Part shown: positions 28,480 through 37,659 of the stretch, piece by piece
How positions within the stretch are numbered: position 1 is the first letter of the stretch
How the letters are laid out: each line of letters opens with the position of its first letter
Assembly (NCBI RefSeq): GCF_900105305.1
Contig: NZ_LT629765.1
Coordinates: 1,488,001-1,552,000, forward strand
Direction of reading: 5' to 3'
Source: Corynebacterium timonense
Lineage (GTDB): Bacteria > Actinomycetota > Actinomycetes > Mycobacteriales > Mycobacteriaceae
DNA: 64,000 nucleotides
Translations under genes and position numbers: made by a program
Notes under the pieces: model-generated
What the model saw: only the letters and a program-made list of their open reading frames with translations
What the model was told of the DNA's origin: nothing
Databases searched by the model: none

Positions 28480-29937
28480 TTACCCCAGAGCGTCCATGAT
28501 CGGGCCGTGAGCGAAGAAGACGACGAAGAGCGCGGAAATGAGCCACATGATCCAGTGGACGTCTTTGCGTTTGCCCGCGAACAGCGCCATGAGGGTAAAG
28601 GAGATGAAGCCCACCCCGATGCCGTCGGCGATGGAGTAGGTAAACGGCATTGTGGCGATGGTGAGGAAGGCCGGAAGGGCGATGTAAAACTTCGACCAAT
28701 CGATGGTGCCCACCTGCATCATCATGAGCGCTCCCACGATAACGAGGACGGGCGCGGCGGCCTCGATGGGCACGATGGCGTACAGAGGGGTGAAGAACAT
28801 GGCCAGCAGGAAGAGCACGCCAGTCACCACGTTGGCCAGGCCCGTGCGCGCGCCGTCGGCGATGCCCGCGGAGGAATCCACGAAGACGGTGTTCGAGGAG
28901 GAGGACGCCGCGCCGCCGAGCACCGCGCCGAAGCCTTCGACTACGAGGGCGCGCTTGAGGTTGGGCAGCTCGCCGTTGTCGTCGGTCAGCTGAGCCTGGC
29001 GGCCGAGCGCGGTCATGGTGCCCATCGCGTCGAAGAAGTTCGCCAGGATCAGGGTAAACACGAGCAGCGAGGCCGCGACGACGCCGGCGTGGACGAAGGC
29101 GCCGAACAGGTCGACGTTGCCCACGATGGACAGGTCGGGCACCCCGCCGAGCGAATCGGGCAGCGAGGGCACGGCCAGCGCCCAGCCGTCCGGCGACTCG
29201 GAGGAGGGGCCGGCGCCGACGATCGCCTCGACGATCAGGGCGATGATCGTCGTGGCCACAATGCCGAGGAACAGCCCGCCGGGGATGTTGCGGATGACGG
29301 CAAAGCCGCAGATGACCAGGCCGACGACGAAGACGAAGGTGGGCCAGGAGGCAATCGAGCCGTCGATGCCGAGCTGGACGGGGACTGTGGTCATCGCGGC
29401 GTCGGGGACGCGGCGAACAAATCCGGCGTCGACAAGCCCGATGAGCGCAATGAACATGCCGATGCCGACGGACATCGCCGCCTTCATGGAGTCCGGGATC
29501 GCGCGGAAGACCGCGGTGCGGAAGCCTGTGACGGCGAGGATGCAGATGACGATGCCGTCGATGACTACTAGGCCCATCGCCTCGGGCCAGGTCAGGCCCT
29601 GCTGGCCGACGAGGGTGACCGCCACGAGCGTGTTCAGGCCGAGGCCCGTCGCGATGCCGAAGGGGTACTTCGCCACTACACCGAACAGGATGGACATCAC
29701 GCCGGCCGCGAGCGCGGTCGCCGCCGCGACCTGGGGGATGCCGAGGACCACGCCGTCGCGGTCAGCGCTTGTGCCGATGATCAGCGGGTTCAGCAAAATG
29801 ATGTAGGCCATGGCGAAAAAGGTGACCACTCCGCCGCGCACCTCGGTGCCCACCGTAGAGCCGCGCTCCGAGATGTGAAAAAATCGGTCGAGCCCTCCGC
29901 CGGAGCGGCGCCGAGATGTGGATTCGCTGGTACTCAC
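28480..29937 (-). CDS. NCS2-family purine permease (AzgA/GhxP-like)
   Basis: A 485-residue membrane transporter with about twelve to fourteen hydrophobic segments, likely importing hypoxanthine, guanine or adenine by H+ symport. Hallmarks are GSTVGTEVRGGVVTFFAMAYIILLNP, seen as EVRGGVVTFFAMAYIILLNP, GLGLNTLVAVTLV, and SSSNTVFVDSSAGIADGART. GTG 29937 is chosen because GAAGGG lies upstream; the frame reading back to 30084 has no coding look. It is first in the operon with the TrmH gene, and is divergent to the class IV aminotransferase-like gene. The purine specificity is uncertain. Confidence 0.9.
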   Translation of the reverse strand: MSTSESTSRRRSGGGLDRFFHISERGSTVGTEVRGGVVTFFAMAYIILLNPLIIGTSADRDGVVLGIPQVAAATALAAGVMSILFGVVAKYPFGIATGLGLNTLVAVTLVGQQGLTWPEAMGLVVIDGIVICILAVTGFRTAVFRAIPDSMKAAMSVGIGMFIALIGLVDAGFVRRVPDAAMTTVPVQLGIDGSIASWPTFVFVVGLVICGFAVIRNIPGGLFLGIVATTIIALIVEAIVGAGPSSESPDGWALAVPSLPDSLGGVPDLSIVGNVDLFGAFVHAGVVAASLLVFTLILANFFDAMGTMTALGRQAQLTDDNGELPNLKRALVVEGFGAVLGGAASSSSNTVFVDSSAGIADGARTGLANVVTGVLFLLAMFFTPLYAIVPIEAAAPVLVIVGALMMMQVGTIDWSKFYIALPAFLTIATMPFTYSIADGIGVGFISFTLMALFAGKRKDVHWIMWLISALFVVFFAHGPIMDALG

Positions 29938-30070
29938 GCCATGTTTCCCTTCGTTACGCGTGTGAGCGCGGTGCAGATCTTCTGAAGTGTGTGGGCGGCG
30001 TTTCGGCCGCGGCCTGTCACCGCTAAGACTGTCACCGCTTCGGCGAAATGAGAAATTGAGGAGTTGTGTC

Positions 30071-30766
30071 GTGCAGGTTTTCACCTTCGTCGTCTCGGAG
30101 GGCGCCGTCGTCGATGCACCCGCCTACGCGCGGGCGCTGCGGGCCCTCGGCGTGAGCGCCTCCGAGCTGAACCGCCTGCGCGTGCGACTCTCCCTCGTCT
30201 CCGGCACGCGCCGGGCGATCATCGAGGTCAGCGGCGGCTACGCCTCGCTCTCCCTGCGCCCGCTGAGCCCCTCGCCCGAAGAGATCACCGTCACCTCCTC
30301 TCCCCTGCGTGACGAACGCGAGCACCCGGAGCTGTTCGGCCCCGACTGCGGGTGGCAGCGCTTCGCCCTCGCCTCGCTGCCCACGCACGAGGGTGTGCTT
30401 GTCGACGCCTCCTCCCGCGTCCCCCAAGCCATCGCCGCGCCCCTGCTGACCATCGCGACCGACGGCACCGCGCGCGTCACGGTCTCCGGACACCCGAGAA
30501 CGACGCCCTCGATCGCCATGGACGGGGTGCTCGATATCCTCGCCTGGCGCGGCGCGACGATCACCACCGCACCGGAGGGCTTCCGGGTCGCCGAGCTCAC
30601 GGAGTCCGAGACCTGGGTGGTCGACTCGCTCTACGGCGCGCGCCTCGTCGCCAGCTGGCGCGAGTACGGCACCGTGCGCGGCGGGCGCACGGCGGTGCAG
30701 CGCGGGGACCTGCCGACGCACCGGGAGGTCAACGAACTGCGCGGCGCCCGGGCGTCGTCTTTCTAG
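30071..30766 (+). CDS. Aminotransferase class IV-like protein lacking the PLP lysine
   Basis: A 231-residue protein whose second half follows actinobacterial 4-amino-4-deoxychorismate lyase-like (PabC) proteins: ITVTSSPLRDE, GPDCGWQRFALASL, GVLVDASSRV and ETWVVDSLYGARLVASW. In active relatives a lysine precedes GPDLGW and binds PLP; here that place is Phe (ELFGPDCGW), and the whole protein has no lysine at all. The glutamate of the usual EGxxxN segment is also replaced (VPQAIAAPLL). GTG 30071 follows GAGGAG. It is probably a pseudoenzyme or has a changed function. Confidence 0.65.
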   Translation: MQVFTFVVSEGAVVDAPAYARALRALGVSASELNRLRVRLSLVSGTRRAIIEVSGGYASLSLRPLSPSPEEITVTSSPLRDEREHPELFGPDCGWQRFALASLPTHEGVLVDASSRVPQAIAAPLLTIATDGTARVTVSGHPRTTPSIAMDGVLDILAWRGATITTAPEGFRVAELTESETWVVDSLYGARLVASWREYGTVRGGRTAVQRGDLPTHREVNELRGARASSF

Positions 30767-30781
30767 GTGCGCGCACGCGTC

Positions 30782-31516
30782 CTAGAACAGCGGCTTTTCG
30801 TCGTCGTACGGCGCGGCCGACGTGACGTCGGCGGTATCGAGCTCGGTGTCCGAGTGCGCCCCGCAGCCGTAGCTCGCGGCCACGACGCGCCCGTCGGCCG
30901 AGTATTCGTTGGTGCACACCCCGAAGTTGTCGCCGACGGGTTCTCCCATGGGCACCCAGAACGCGCAGCTGCGACAGTAGAGCGTCGCTTGCTCGGCGAA
31001 CTCGCTGGTGGGGCCGAACTCGCCCGTTCGCCAGCGTGTTTTCGCCTCCTCGAGCCCGGCCTGGGTGAGGTAGTGCTTGGTGTCACGGCCTGCGAAGGTG
31101 ACGGCGTCGCGGGAGAAGGAGTCGTCTGTCAGGCGTTCGTCGTCCGGCGCCGGCGCCATGAGGTCGCCCGGCCCGAGGTCGCCGGGGCGCAGACGCTCGG
31201 AGTAGGGAACCCAATCGGGCGCCTCGAGCGCGTCGCCGCTCGGCGACGGCACGAGCGCAACTTCGTTCACGGTGACCCAGGACGAGCCAGTGGCGCATGC
31301 GACGACGGCGTTCCACTCCCACCCCGGGTAACCGGGTTCGTCGGCCGCGAAGCGGTGGGTGGCCACGTTGGCGCTCACCCCGGCCACCCCGATGTGCTCG
31401 CCGACCTCGCCCCCGGCGATCTCGTCGAGGGCCTCCCTCGCGGTGGCGACGGCCCGACCCCCAAGCAGGGGACGGCGTGGGCGGGAGGAACGTGAAGATC
31501 TGGTGGAAGCAGACAC
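30782..31516 (-). CDS. DUF3027 domain protein
   Basis: About 244 residues of the actinobacterial DUF3027 family. Four cysteines probably bind zinc: CRSC (in ATLYCRSCAFWVPMG), FGVCTNEYSADG and YGCGAHS. The N-terminal part (GVSANVATHRFAADEPGYPGWEWNAVVACA) is the conserved core. The function is unknown. GTG 31516 is chosen because CATAAT lies 6 nt upstream, a leaderless arrangement. Its promoter faces that of the glutamine cyclotransferase gene within 37 nt. Confidence 0.85.
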   Translation of the reverse strand: MSASTRSSRSSRPRRPLLGGRAVATAREALDEIAGGEVGEHIGVAGVSANVATHRFAADEPGYPGWEWNAVVACATGSSWVTVNEVALVPSPSGDALEAPDWVPYSERLRPGDLGPGDLMAPAPDDERLTDDSFSRDAVTFAGRDTKHYLTQAGLEEAKTRWRTGEFGPTSEFAEQATLYCRSCAFWVPMGEPVGDNFGVCTNEYSADGRVVAASYGCGAHSDTELDTADVTSAAPYDDEKPLF

Positions 31517-31553
31517 TCACCCATTATGCGTGAGCTGATGCATGATGGTGGGT

Positions 31554-32354
31554 ATGGGTCTTCGTCTTCGCATCACCAGCGCCCTCGTCGCCCTGCCCGT
31601 CGTCCTGCCGAGCGCAGCGTGCTCGTCCGAGACTGCGGAAACGGACGCGGCTGCGGAGCCGGAGCAGCTCACCGCGGTGGTCCAGGACCGTTACGACTTC
31701 GACCCCGGCAGCTTCACCCAGGGCCTCGAGGTCGCCGACGACGGGACGCTCTACGTCGGCACCGGCCAGGAGGGCGAGTCCCGGGTCTACCGGCGCACCC
31801 TCGGCGGAGAGGAGCTGGTCAGCCGCGACCTCGACCCGCAGTACTTCGGCGAGGGGATCACCCGCGCGGGGGACCACCTGTGGCAGCTGACCTGGCGCGA
31901 CGGGGTCGCCATCCAGCGCGACGCGCACTCTTTGGAGGAAACGGCACGCGTCCCCGTCTACGGCGAGGGCTGGGGCCTGTGCGCCCGCCAGGGCGAACTG
32001 ATCTACTCGGACGGCACCAGCTACCTGCGCCGGATGGACCCCGCGACGATGCAGGAGCGCGAGCGCTTCGAAGTCACTCGGCAGGGCACCCCCGTCACGG
32101 GGCTCAACGAGCTCGAGTGCGTGGGCGACGACGTCTACGCCAACGTCTTCCTCACCACGGACATCCTGCGCATCGACGCCGAGACGGGCGAGGTTACCGC
32201 CGTCATCGACGCCTCCGGGCTGGACAACAACGCCGCGCCCGACCCGAACAACGTCCTCAACGGCATCGCGTACATTCCGGGCACCGACGAGTTCTATCTT
32301 TCCGGCAAGCGCTGGCCGGACCTGTACAAAGTCACCTTCGAGCCCGCGGGATAG
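31554..32354 (+). CDS. Glutaminyl-peptide cyclotransferase (glutamine cyclotransferase type)
   Basis: About 266 residues. The signal peptide (ITSALVALPVVLPSAACSS) ends in an imperfect lipobox. The five-bladed propeller fold of the plant/bacterial type is recognisable: DFDPGSFTQGLEV, LYVGTGQEGESRVYRR, GEGITRAGDHLWQLTWRDG, LNELECVGDDVYANVF and LNGIAYIPGTDEFYLSGKRWP. It converts N-terminal Gln to pyroglutamate on secreted proteins. ATG 31554 lies 7 nt after CATGAT, suggesting a leaderless transcript; ATG 31542 is an alternative. It runs into the DUF2771 gene. Confidence 0.9.
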   Translation: MGLRLRITSALVALPVVLPSAACSSETAETDAAAEPEQLTAVVQDRYDFDPGSFTQGLEVADDGTLYVGTGQEGESRVYRRTLGGEELVSRDLDPQYFGEGITRAGDHLWQLTWRDGVAIQRDAHSLEETARVPVYGEGWGLCARQGELIYSDGTSYLRRMDPATMQERERFEVTRQGTPVTGLNELECVGDDVYANVFLTTDILRIDAETGEVTAVIDASGLDNNAAPDPNNVLNGIAYIPGTDEFYLSGKRWPDLYKVTFEPAG

Positions 32355-32364
32355 ACTCACCGCC

Positions 32365-32862
32365 ATGAGCTCAACGAAGAAGGTGCCCGCCTGGGTGCAA
32401 CTGCTCGTCATCGCCGTGGGCGTCGCCGTCCTCGTCGGCGGTTTTGCTCTCTTCCTCGAGTGGCAACGCACCCGGCCCGTCACCCCGCCGGGGGAGCTGC
32501 GGGTGGAGGTTTCCAACGGCGGTTCGACGCTCTTGGTGGAGCCGTACACCGTCTGCGGCCTCGACGAGCAGTGCGACGGCGGCGAGCCGCCCACGTTCGA
32601 GCTGAACGAATCGAGCCCGGTCACCTTCAGCCTGCCCGACGACATCGCCTCCTCGAGCTGGGCGCTGCTGTCCATCTACGACGACCCCACAGCGAACGAG
32701 GAGCAGCTCTTCCAGTCCGGCGAGGCCGACACCGCCACGACGAAGGCGGTCAAGGACGGCGCGCGCCTCGTCGTCGCCGAGGTGTCCTTCCTCAGCGTGG
32801 ACACCACCGCGGACGGGGAGGAACGCCCCGTCGTCGCCACCTGGTCCGTTGCCTTCGAATAG
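32365..32862 (+). CDS. DUF2771 membrane-anchored protein
   Basis: A 165-residue protein with an N-terminal membrane anchor (VQLLVIAVGVAVLVGGFALF) and an external domain with two cysteines (YTVCGLDEQC) and strands such as VTFSLPDDIASSSWALLSIY, matching DUF2771. It resembles small secreted domains of corynebacteria; function unknown. TAGACT, made partly from the preceding TAG stop, ends 7 nt before ATG 32365, so it can also be transcribed as a leaderless message. Convergent with the cold-shock gene, 9 nt apart. Confidence 0.82.
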   Translation: MSSTKKVPAWVQLLVIAVGVAVLVGGFALFLEWQRTRPVTPPGELRVEVSNGGSTLLVEPYTVCGLDEQCDGGEPPTFELNESSPVTFSLPDDIASSSWALLSIYDDPTANEEQLFQSGEADTATTKAVKDGARLVVAEVSFLSVDTTADGEERPVVATWSVAFE

Positions 32863-32871
32863 GAGCCGGGC

Positions 32872-33255
32872 CTAGGCGTCGAGCTCCTTCGCCACGGCGC
32901 GCAGGATCTCCGCCACCTGGCGGGCCTCCTTGCGCTCGGGGTAGCGCCCGGCGGTCAAGGCCGGCTGGACCTGAGTTTCGATGAGCGTCATGACGTCGGC
33001 AAGCATGCTGCCCAGCTCTTCGGGCTTGCGACGGTGGACGGGGCGGCGCTTCGGAGTCTCAAGCACCGCGACGCGCAACGCCTGGGGGCCTTTGCGCCCA
33101 GCTGCGAAGTCGAACTCGATGCGCTGGCCGGCGACAAGTTCGTCGACCCCGTCCGGCAGCACGGACTTGCTGATAAAGACGTCCTCGTCGCCCGGATTGG
33201 ATGCAAAGCCGAAGCCCTTCTCAGCGTCGAACCATTTCACCTTTCCGATGGGCAT
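32872..33255 (-). CDS. Cold-shock domain protein
   Basis: A 127-residue RNA-binding protein. The cold-shock domain fills residues 1-67, with RNP-1 KGFGFAS and RNP-2 DVFISKS; the length beyond the domain (about 60 residues, basic then helical VMTLIETQVQPALTAGRYPE) is the form seen in mycobacteria and corynebacteria. It binds single-stranded RNA and DNA. ATG 33255 begins MPIGKVKWFDAEKG. Upstream is a 218-nt gap before the riboswitch promoter. Confidence 0.93.
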   Translation of the reverse strand: MPIGKVKWFDAEKGFGFASNPGDEDVFISKSVLPDGVDELVAGQRIEFDFAAGRKGPQALRVAVLETPKRRPVHRRKPEELGSMLADVMTLIETQVQPALTAGRYPERKEARQVAEILRAVAKELDA

Positions 33256-33473
33256 GTGCGTCCCTCTTTCCTTACGATAAGTGCTGTAAATTCCGCCTAT
33301 CATACCCGCGGCCGCGCCGGCAGCGCAGGGCCGACCACGGATGCATGTGACATAGTTCACATTTTGCGCTTCCGGGCGCGCGAGCTGCGCAAACGCCGAC
33401 CCGCGCGGCCCACCGATGGCCATTCCGTGTTGGTTACGTGACTCAATCGTTACAAAGCGATAGAGTGACGGCC
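33256..33473 (+). promoter_or_regulatory. Promoter region between cold-shock gene and rpf leader
   Basis: A 218-nt gap with no gene. Its right end holds the rpf promoter: -10 TAGAGT at 33461-33466, with GTGACT at 33438-33443 as a possible -35 (17-nt spacer), giving a start near 33474. Its left end holds the cold-shock gene promoter on the other strand. Confidence 0.5.
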
Positions 33474-33485
33474 ATGCCCACACCG

Positions 33486-34326
<841 letters not shown>

Positions 34327-34344
34327 AAACCGCGTACTGGACAA

Positions 34345-34392
34345 ACAGCAACCGCCGCCCCAGGAAAGCACGTCCGGGGCGGCGGTTGCTGT
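34345..34392. terminator. Strong terminator after rpf
   Basis: A 17-bp stem (34345-34361 with 34376-34392, core CAGCAACCGCCGCCCC and its complement) starts 19 nt after the rpf stop. It ends the rpf message and, from the other strand, lies just after the 63-aa gene. Confidence 0.87.
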
Positions 34393-34407
34393 GTTCGGTG
34401 GGCGCGC

Positions 34408-34599
34408 TTAGCGGTTGATGCGCGTGGTGGGGTGCACGTACCCGGTTTCCTCGTAGGGGCGCGGAAGAATCAGATCGTCGCCGAAGGGGCTGGACGCGCC
34501 GGCGAGGGTGGAAGTGATTTCGGTAACAGGGTGGCCTGTCGGGGTGTACTCGGGCCAGGCCGGGTTCTTGCGGCCGATCTTCTCAACGTCTTTAGCCAT
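34408..34599 (-). CDS. Conserved small protein (63 aa)
   Basis: A 63-residue soluble protein: MAKDVEKIGRKNPAWPEYTP, then HPVTEITSTLAGASSPFGDD and RPYEETGYVHPTTRINR. It is Pro-rich and without membrane segments or cysteines. I chose ATG 34599 because ACAATA lies 6 nt upstream (leaderless); 14 extra residues in the longer frame look non-coding. I think it is a conserved actinobacterial protein but do not recognise a function. It is divergent to the helicase-associated gene by 53 nt. Confidence 0.65.
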   Translation of the reverse strand: MAKDVEKIGRKNPAWPEYTPTGHPVTEITSTLAGASSPFGDDLILPRPYEETGYVHPTTRINR

Positions 34600-34652
34600 A
34601 GGCAATATTGTCTCACGTCCGCTGCGAAAACGCACGTACACTCACCCCCATC

Positions 34653-36698
34653 ATGGACACTCTCATCTCCTCCCTTGCCGCGCTGTCGGACCATGAGCTG
34701 CGTACCCTCATCCGCGCCCGGCCCGACGCTACGTTTCCCACCCCGCCCTCGCTGGCAGCGTTGGCGTCGCGTCTCGCCCTTCCCGCGTCGCTGGCTCGCG
34801 CGATACGCACGCTCAACGCGGCGGATATCGCGGTGTTGGAGACGCTCGCCGACCTCGGCGCCGAGCTCGAGCCGGTGGACCCGGCTGCGCTCGCCGGGCA
34901 GGCCGAGAAGGGCGTGGACGTGGACGCAAGCGTCGCGAAGCTTCGCACGCGGGCCCTCGTCTACGGCTCCGAGGGCCTACGGGTCGCCCCGGGCGCCCTC
35001 GCCGGCCTGCCCGCCGGGTGGCGCATCCTCGACCGGGCGCCCGCGGACCTGCAGGAAAAAGTGGAGGCCCTCGACCCAGACTCGCGCGACGTGCTGGACA
35101 GGCTGGCGCACGCGGGCGGGATTGGCATGATGCGCTCGCTGAACCCGACCGTGCAGGCCCTCATCGACGCAGGTCTGCTCGCCCAGCAGGGCCCCACCAC
35201 CGTGCGCCTTCCCCGCCCGGTGCGCGAGGCGCTGCGCGGCGAGCGGCCGCGCGAGTACCCGCTTACCCCGCCGCCCGCCGACCCCGTCGACCAGGAAGCG
35301 GTCGACCGCGAGGCGACCGCCCAAGGCCTCGACGCAGTGCGCGAGATGCGCCAACTCGTGACGCTGCTGCTCGCCGACCCTCTGCCGCTGAACAAGGACT
35401 CCACCGTCGGCGTGCGCGCCCTCGCCACAGCCACCGCGCAGCTCGGTTTCGACCCCGCGCTCGCCGTGACCATCGGTGAGGCGGCCGGCATCATCGGCCG
35501 CGGCGACGTCGACGAGCGCCCCGCCCTCGCCGCGACGAGGGAGGGGCTCGCCTGGCTAGAGGCGCCGCTCGCGCAGCAGTGGGCGATCGTCCTCGCCGGG
35601 TGGGTCGCCTCCCCCTGGCGCATCGACCTCGATTTTCGGCTTTTCGACGCCCCCACGCGCAGCCATTCCCTCGCCGCCGCCCGGGAGACCATCCTCGAGG
35701 GCCCGCCCTCGCTGCTCTTCCGCGCCCCCGTCGCGGCGGCCGGCATGTCGGAAACGCTCATCGACTCGATTCTGCGCGAAGCGCACCACGTCGGCGCGGT
35801 GGCAGAAAATCACGCCTCCACCCCCATGCGCGCGCTCCTGACCGGCGGCGACGTCGTCGAGGCGACGCGTGCCCTCGTCCCCGCGGAGGTCACCGAGGTC
35901 ATCGCCCAGGCCGACATGACGCTGCTCATCCCGGGCCCTCCCACCCCGGAGACGGCGCGCGCCGTCGAGGCCTTCGCCGACCTCGAGTCCCCCGGCCTGG
36001 CCAGCGTCTACCGCGTGTCCGAGGCCTCGCTGCGCCGCGCTCTGAGCGCCGGGTGGGGCGCCCGCGAGCTACACGAGTGGCTCACCGCGCACTGCATCGG
36101 GCAGGTCCCCCAGGCCTTAAGCTTCCTCATCGACGACGTCGCCCGCACCCACGGGGCGCTGCGCGCCGGGCAGGCGCTGAGCTACGTCCGCAGCGAGGAC
36201 CCCGCCCTGCTGGCGAGGGCGGCGGGCACAGCGGCGTCGCTGCGCATGCTCGCCCCGACCGTGGCGGTGTCGGCCCTCTCCCTCACCGCACTGCTCTCCG
36301 AGCTGCGCGCGGCCGGGCTGCACCCCAGCGCCGAGGACGCATCGGGGGCGGTACTGAACATGCCGCCAGAGCCGGAGCTCGTGCGCGCCACCCCCTCGCG
36401 CCTGCCGCGGGTTCCCGCCCCGCGCGATACCGAGGAGGTGCTGCGCGCACTGCGGGCCGGCGGCGACGCCGGGGATGCACCCACCACCAGCACCGCCGAC
36501 GCCATCGACGTCATCCGCGCGGCGGCACGGGCGCGGCGGCGCATCTCCTTGCGCTTCGTGGACAGCGCCGGCACCGCGAGGTCGCTCACGGTCGTGCCGC
36601 TGCGCGTTGCTGCGGGCCAGGTCGACGCGCAGGACGTCGCCAAGCGGCGTATCGTGCGCGTTCCCCTCTCCCGGGTGACGGCGGCGGAAGCGCTGTAA
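34653..36698 (+). CDS. Helicase-associated domain protein (Rv0862c-like)
   Basis: A 681-residue protein of the actinobacterial family that accompanies the XPB-like helicase (Rv0862c beside Rv0861c in M. tuberculosis). The C-terminal half carries the helicase-associated Helicase_C_3-type domain: VTEVIAQADMTLLIPGPPTP, ESPGLASVYRVSEASLRRAL and WLTAHCIGQVPQALSFLIDD. The N-terminal half is helical. No Walker motifs are present, so it is probably a partner rather than an ATPase. ATG 34653; TACACT is 10 nt upstream. Here an ABC exporter lies between it and the helicase gene. Confidence 0.82.
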   Translation: MDTLISSLAALSDHELRTLIRARPDATFPTPPSLAALASRLALPASLARAIRTLNAADIAVLETLADLGAELEPVDPAALAGQAEKGVDVDASVAKLRTRALVYGSEGLRVAPGALAGLPAGWRILDRAPADLQEKVEALDPDSRDVLDRLAHAGGIGMMRSLNPTVQALIDAGLLAQQGPTTVRLPRPVREALRGERPREYPLTPPPADPVDQEAVDREATAQGLDAVREMRQLVTLLLADPLPLNKDSTVGVRALATATAQLGFDPALAVTIGEAAGIIGRGDVDERPALAATREGLAWLEAPLAQQWAIVLAGWVASPWRIDLDFRLFDAPTRSHSLAAARETILEGPPSLLFRAPVAAAGMSETLIDSILREAHHVGAVAENHASTPMRALLTGGDVVEATRALVPAEVTEVIAQADMTLLIPGPPTPETARAVEAFADLESPGLASVYRVSEASLRRALSAGWGARELHEWLTAHCIGQVPQALSFLIDDVARTHGALRAGQALSYVRSEDPALLARAAGTAASLRMLAPTVAVSALSLTALLSELRAAGLHPSAEDASGAVLNMPPEPELVRATPSRLPRVPAPRDTEEVLRALRAGGDAGDAPTTSTADAIDVIRAAARARRRISLRFVDSAGTARSLTVVPLRVAAGQVDAQDVAKRRIVRVPLSRVTAAEAL

Positions 36699-36765
36699 AC
36701 AGCGCGTCCCTCACATATTTGTTAGCCTTTCCTTCGTCACTGATTCCCACACCGAAGGTCACCCC

Positions 36766-37659
36766 ATGCCCACGCTCGTCATCGACAACCTGCACAAACG
36801 CTTCGGCGAGGTGCAGGCGCTTCGCGGGATGAGCCTCAGCGTCCGCCCCGGCGAGGTCTACGGCTTCGTCGGCTCGAACGGCGCCGGCAAGTCCACCACC
36901 ATGCGCATCGCGCTCGGCGTCCTGAGCGCCGACGAGGGCGAGGTGCTTTTCGACGACTCACCCCTCGACACCACCTCCCGCCGCCGCATCGGCTACATGC
37001 CCGAGGAGCGCGGCCTGTACAACAAGGACAAGATCCTCGACCAGCTGGTGTTTTTTGCCACGCTGCACGGCCTTTCGCGCGCGGTGGCCACGAAGAACGC
37101 GACGCAGCTGCTGGAGGAGCTCGGCCTCGCCGACCGCGCCGACGACACCGTCGAGGCCCTGTCCCTCGGCAACCAGCAGCGCGTGCAGCTCGCGGCGAGC
37201 CTGGTCCACGATCCCGACATCCTCATCCTCGACGAGCCCTTCTCCGGGCTCGACCCCGTCGCCGTCGACGTCATGAGCGAGATGCTGCTCGAGCGCGCCC
37301 GCACCCACAACATCCCCGTGCTGTTTTCCTCGCACCAGCTCGACCTCGTGCAGAGGCTCTGCGACCGCGTCGGCATCGTCGCCGCCGGCTCTATGGTCGC
37401 CGAGGGGACGGTGGACGAGCTGCGCTCCCGCGGCCCGCGACGCTTCCAGGTGACAACACGCGCCCGCGGCTGGTACCCGCCCGGTACTCGCGTGATCTCT
37501 GACGAGGATGACTCCGTCATCCTCGAGCCCGACGACCCCACGGAGTCCGACGTGGACCAGCGCATCCTGGCTGCTGCCCTCGCCGCCGGGCCGGTGCGCT
37601 CCTTCTCCCCCGTCACCCCCGACCTCACCGACTTGTTCAAGGAGGCTGTCCAGCCGTGA
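36766..37659 (+). CDS. ABC-2-type exporter ATP-binding protein (NatA-like)
   Basis: A 297-residue ATPase. Walker A GSNGAGKST is at residues 36-44, the signature is the variant LSLGNQQRVQLAASL, and Walker B is ILILDEPFSGLDP with the switch His in FSSHQLDLVQRL. The C-terminal 90 residues (RRFQVTTRARGWYP onwards) are the accessory domain of the NatA/DrrA class. It powers the membrane partner, with which it overlaps by 4 nt. The exported substrate is unknown. A GAAGG ribosome site lies before ATG 36766. Confidence 0.9.
   Translation: MPTLVIDNLHKRFGEVQALRGMSLSVRPGEVYGFVGSNGAGKSTTMRIALGVLSADEGEVLFDDSPLDTTSRRRIGYMPEERGLYNKDKILDQLVFFATLHGLSRAVATKNATQLLEELGLADRADDTVEALSLGNQQRVQLAASLVHDPDILILDEPFSGLDPVAVDVMSEMLLERARTHNIPVLFSSHQLDLVQRLCDRVGIVAAGSMVAEGTVDELRSRGPRRFQVTTRARGWYPPGTRVISDEDDSVILEPDDPTESDVDQRILAAALAAGPVRSFSPVTPDLTDLFKEAVQP

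Noticed and set aside
27250..29571. 773-codon plus-strand frame across three genes
   Set aside because: It crosses genes with clear families on other frames and has Arg/Gly/His-rich shadow composition.
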